From NCBI GenBank assembly GCA_964427955.1, contig CAYRWY010000339.1, positions 1-6,518 on the forward strand: a stretch of DNA of 6,518 bases. Direction: 5' to 3'. The translations under genes and the position numbers were made by a program. Origin of the DNA: JACRBK01 sp964427955. GTDB lineage: Bacteria > Chloroflexota > Anaerolineae > Aggregatilineales > Aggregatilineaceae. Below are positions 6,464 to 6,518 of this stretch, piece after piece. Under the pieces are notes generated by a model. That model was given only the letters and a program-made list of their open reading frames with translations. It was not told the origin of the DNA and ran no database searches. Position 1 is the first letter of the stretch. Each line of letters begins with the position of its first letter.

Positions 6464-6518
6464 ATGTTTAACTCGAAGAACCTGCACCGTGATGAGAGCG
6501 GCCAGACCGCCCTCGAAG
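6464..6518 (+). CDS. Flp/class III-type pilin precursor, first 18 residues only
   Basis: An ATG with GGGAG (6452-6456) 7 nt upstream opens a frame that leaves the window. The visible peptide has a short basic leader (MFNSKNLHRDESG) followed by QTALE. A Gly before the cut site and a Glu at position 5 of the mature chain match the prepilin-peptidase site of Flp-type and class III signal peptide pilins. TadE/TadG-like pseudopilins also start this way (GQxxxE), so the exact subfamily is open. It would be processed by a TadV/PilD-type peptidase and assembled by a Tad-type secretion system. The hydrophobic helix expected next is outside the window. Confidence 0.65.
   Translation, partial: MFNSKNLHRDESGQTALE

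Overview
The window looks like chromosomal DNA from a high-GC, probably Chloroflexota (Anaerolineae-like) bacterium. This rests on gene style: a PknB-type kinase beginning with an LGxYELRELIG motif, fused through a Pro/Thr linker and SH3-like repeats to a solute-binding protein, plus a TIR protein, a stand-alone V4R protein and a Flp/Tad-type pilin start. No rRNA or other taxonomic marker is present, so the assignment is an inference.

Left two thirds, minus strand, read right to left. A GNAT-type acetyltransferase (4258-5235) is followed by a very large receptor-like Ser/Thr kinase (349-4176) and then a TIR-domain protein (337 down to the window edge, incomplete). The kinase and TIR genes are 11 bp apart and probably co-transcribed. 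The GNAT-kinase gap is 81 bp and holds a good sigma70-like promoter and a strong Shine-Dalgarno site, so the kinase-TIR pair can probably be expressed independently of the GNAT. The kinase protein is organised as cytoplasmic kinase, one membrane helix, Pro/Thr stalk, three SH3-like units (two nearly identical) and an oligopeptide-type (SBP_bac_5) binding domain outside the cell. No ABC permease or ATPase is in the window, which fits the binding domain acting as a sensor.

Centre. A 287 bp divergent intergenic region (5236-5522) separates the GNAT from a plus-strand gene and has candidate promoters in both directions.

Right part, plus strand. A V4R-domain small-molecule or metal-binding protein (5523-6152) ends in a 311 bp intergenic region with a long imperfect palindrome made of CGCAGAGA-type motifs followed by a T run, and a second, compact hairpin. 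After it starts a Flp/class III-type pilin precursor (6464 to the window edge), probably the first gene of a Tad-like pilus locus.

The most notable item is the predicted signalling unit: an extracellular ligand-binding kinase receptor next to a TIR protein that keeps the glutamate position used by TIR NADases. Function and any link to immunity or cell death are not shown by the sequence.
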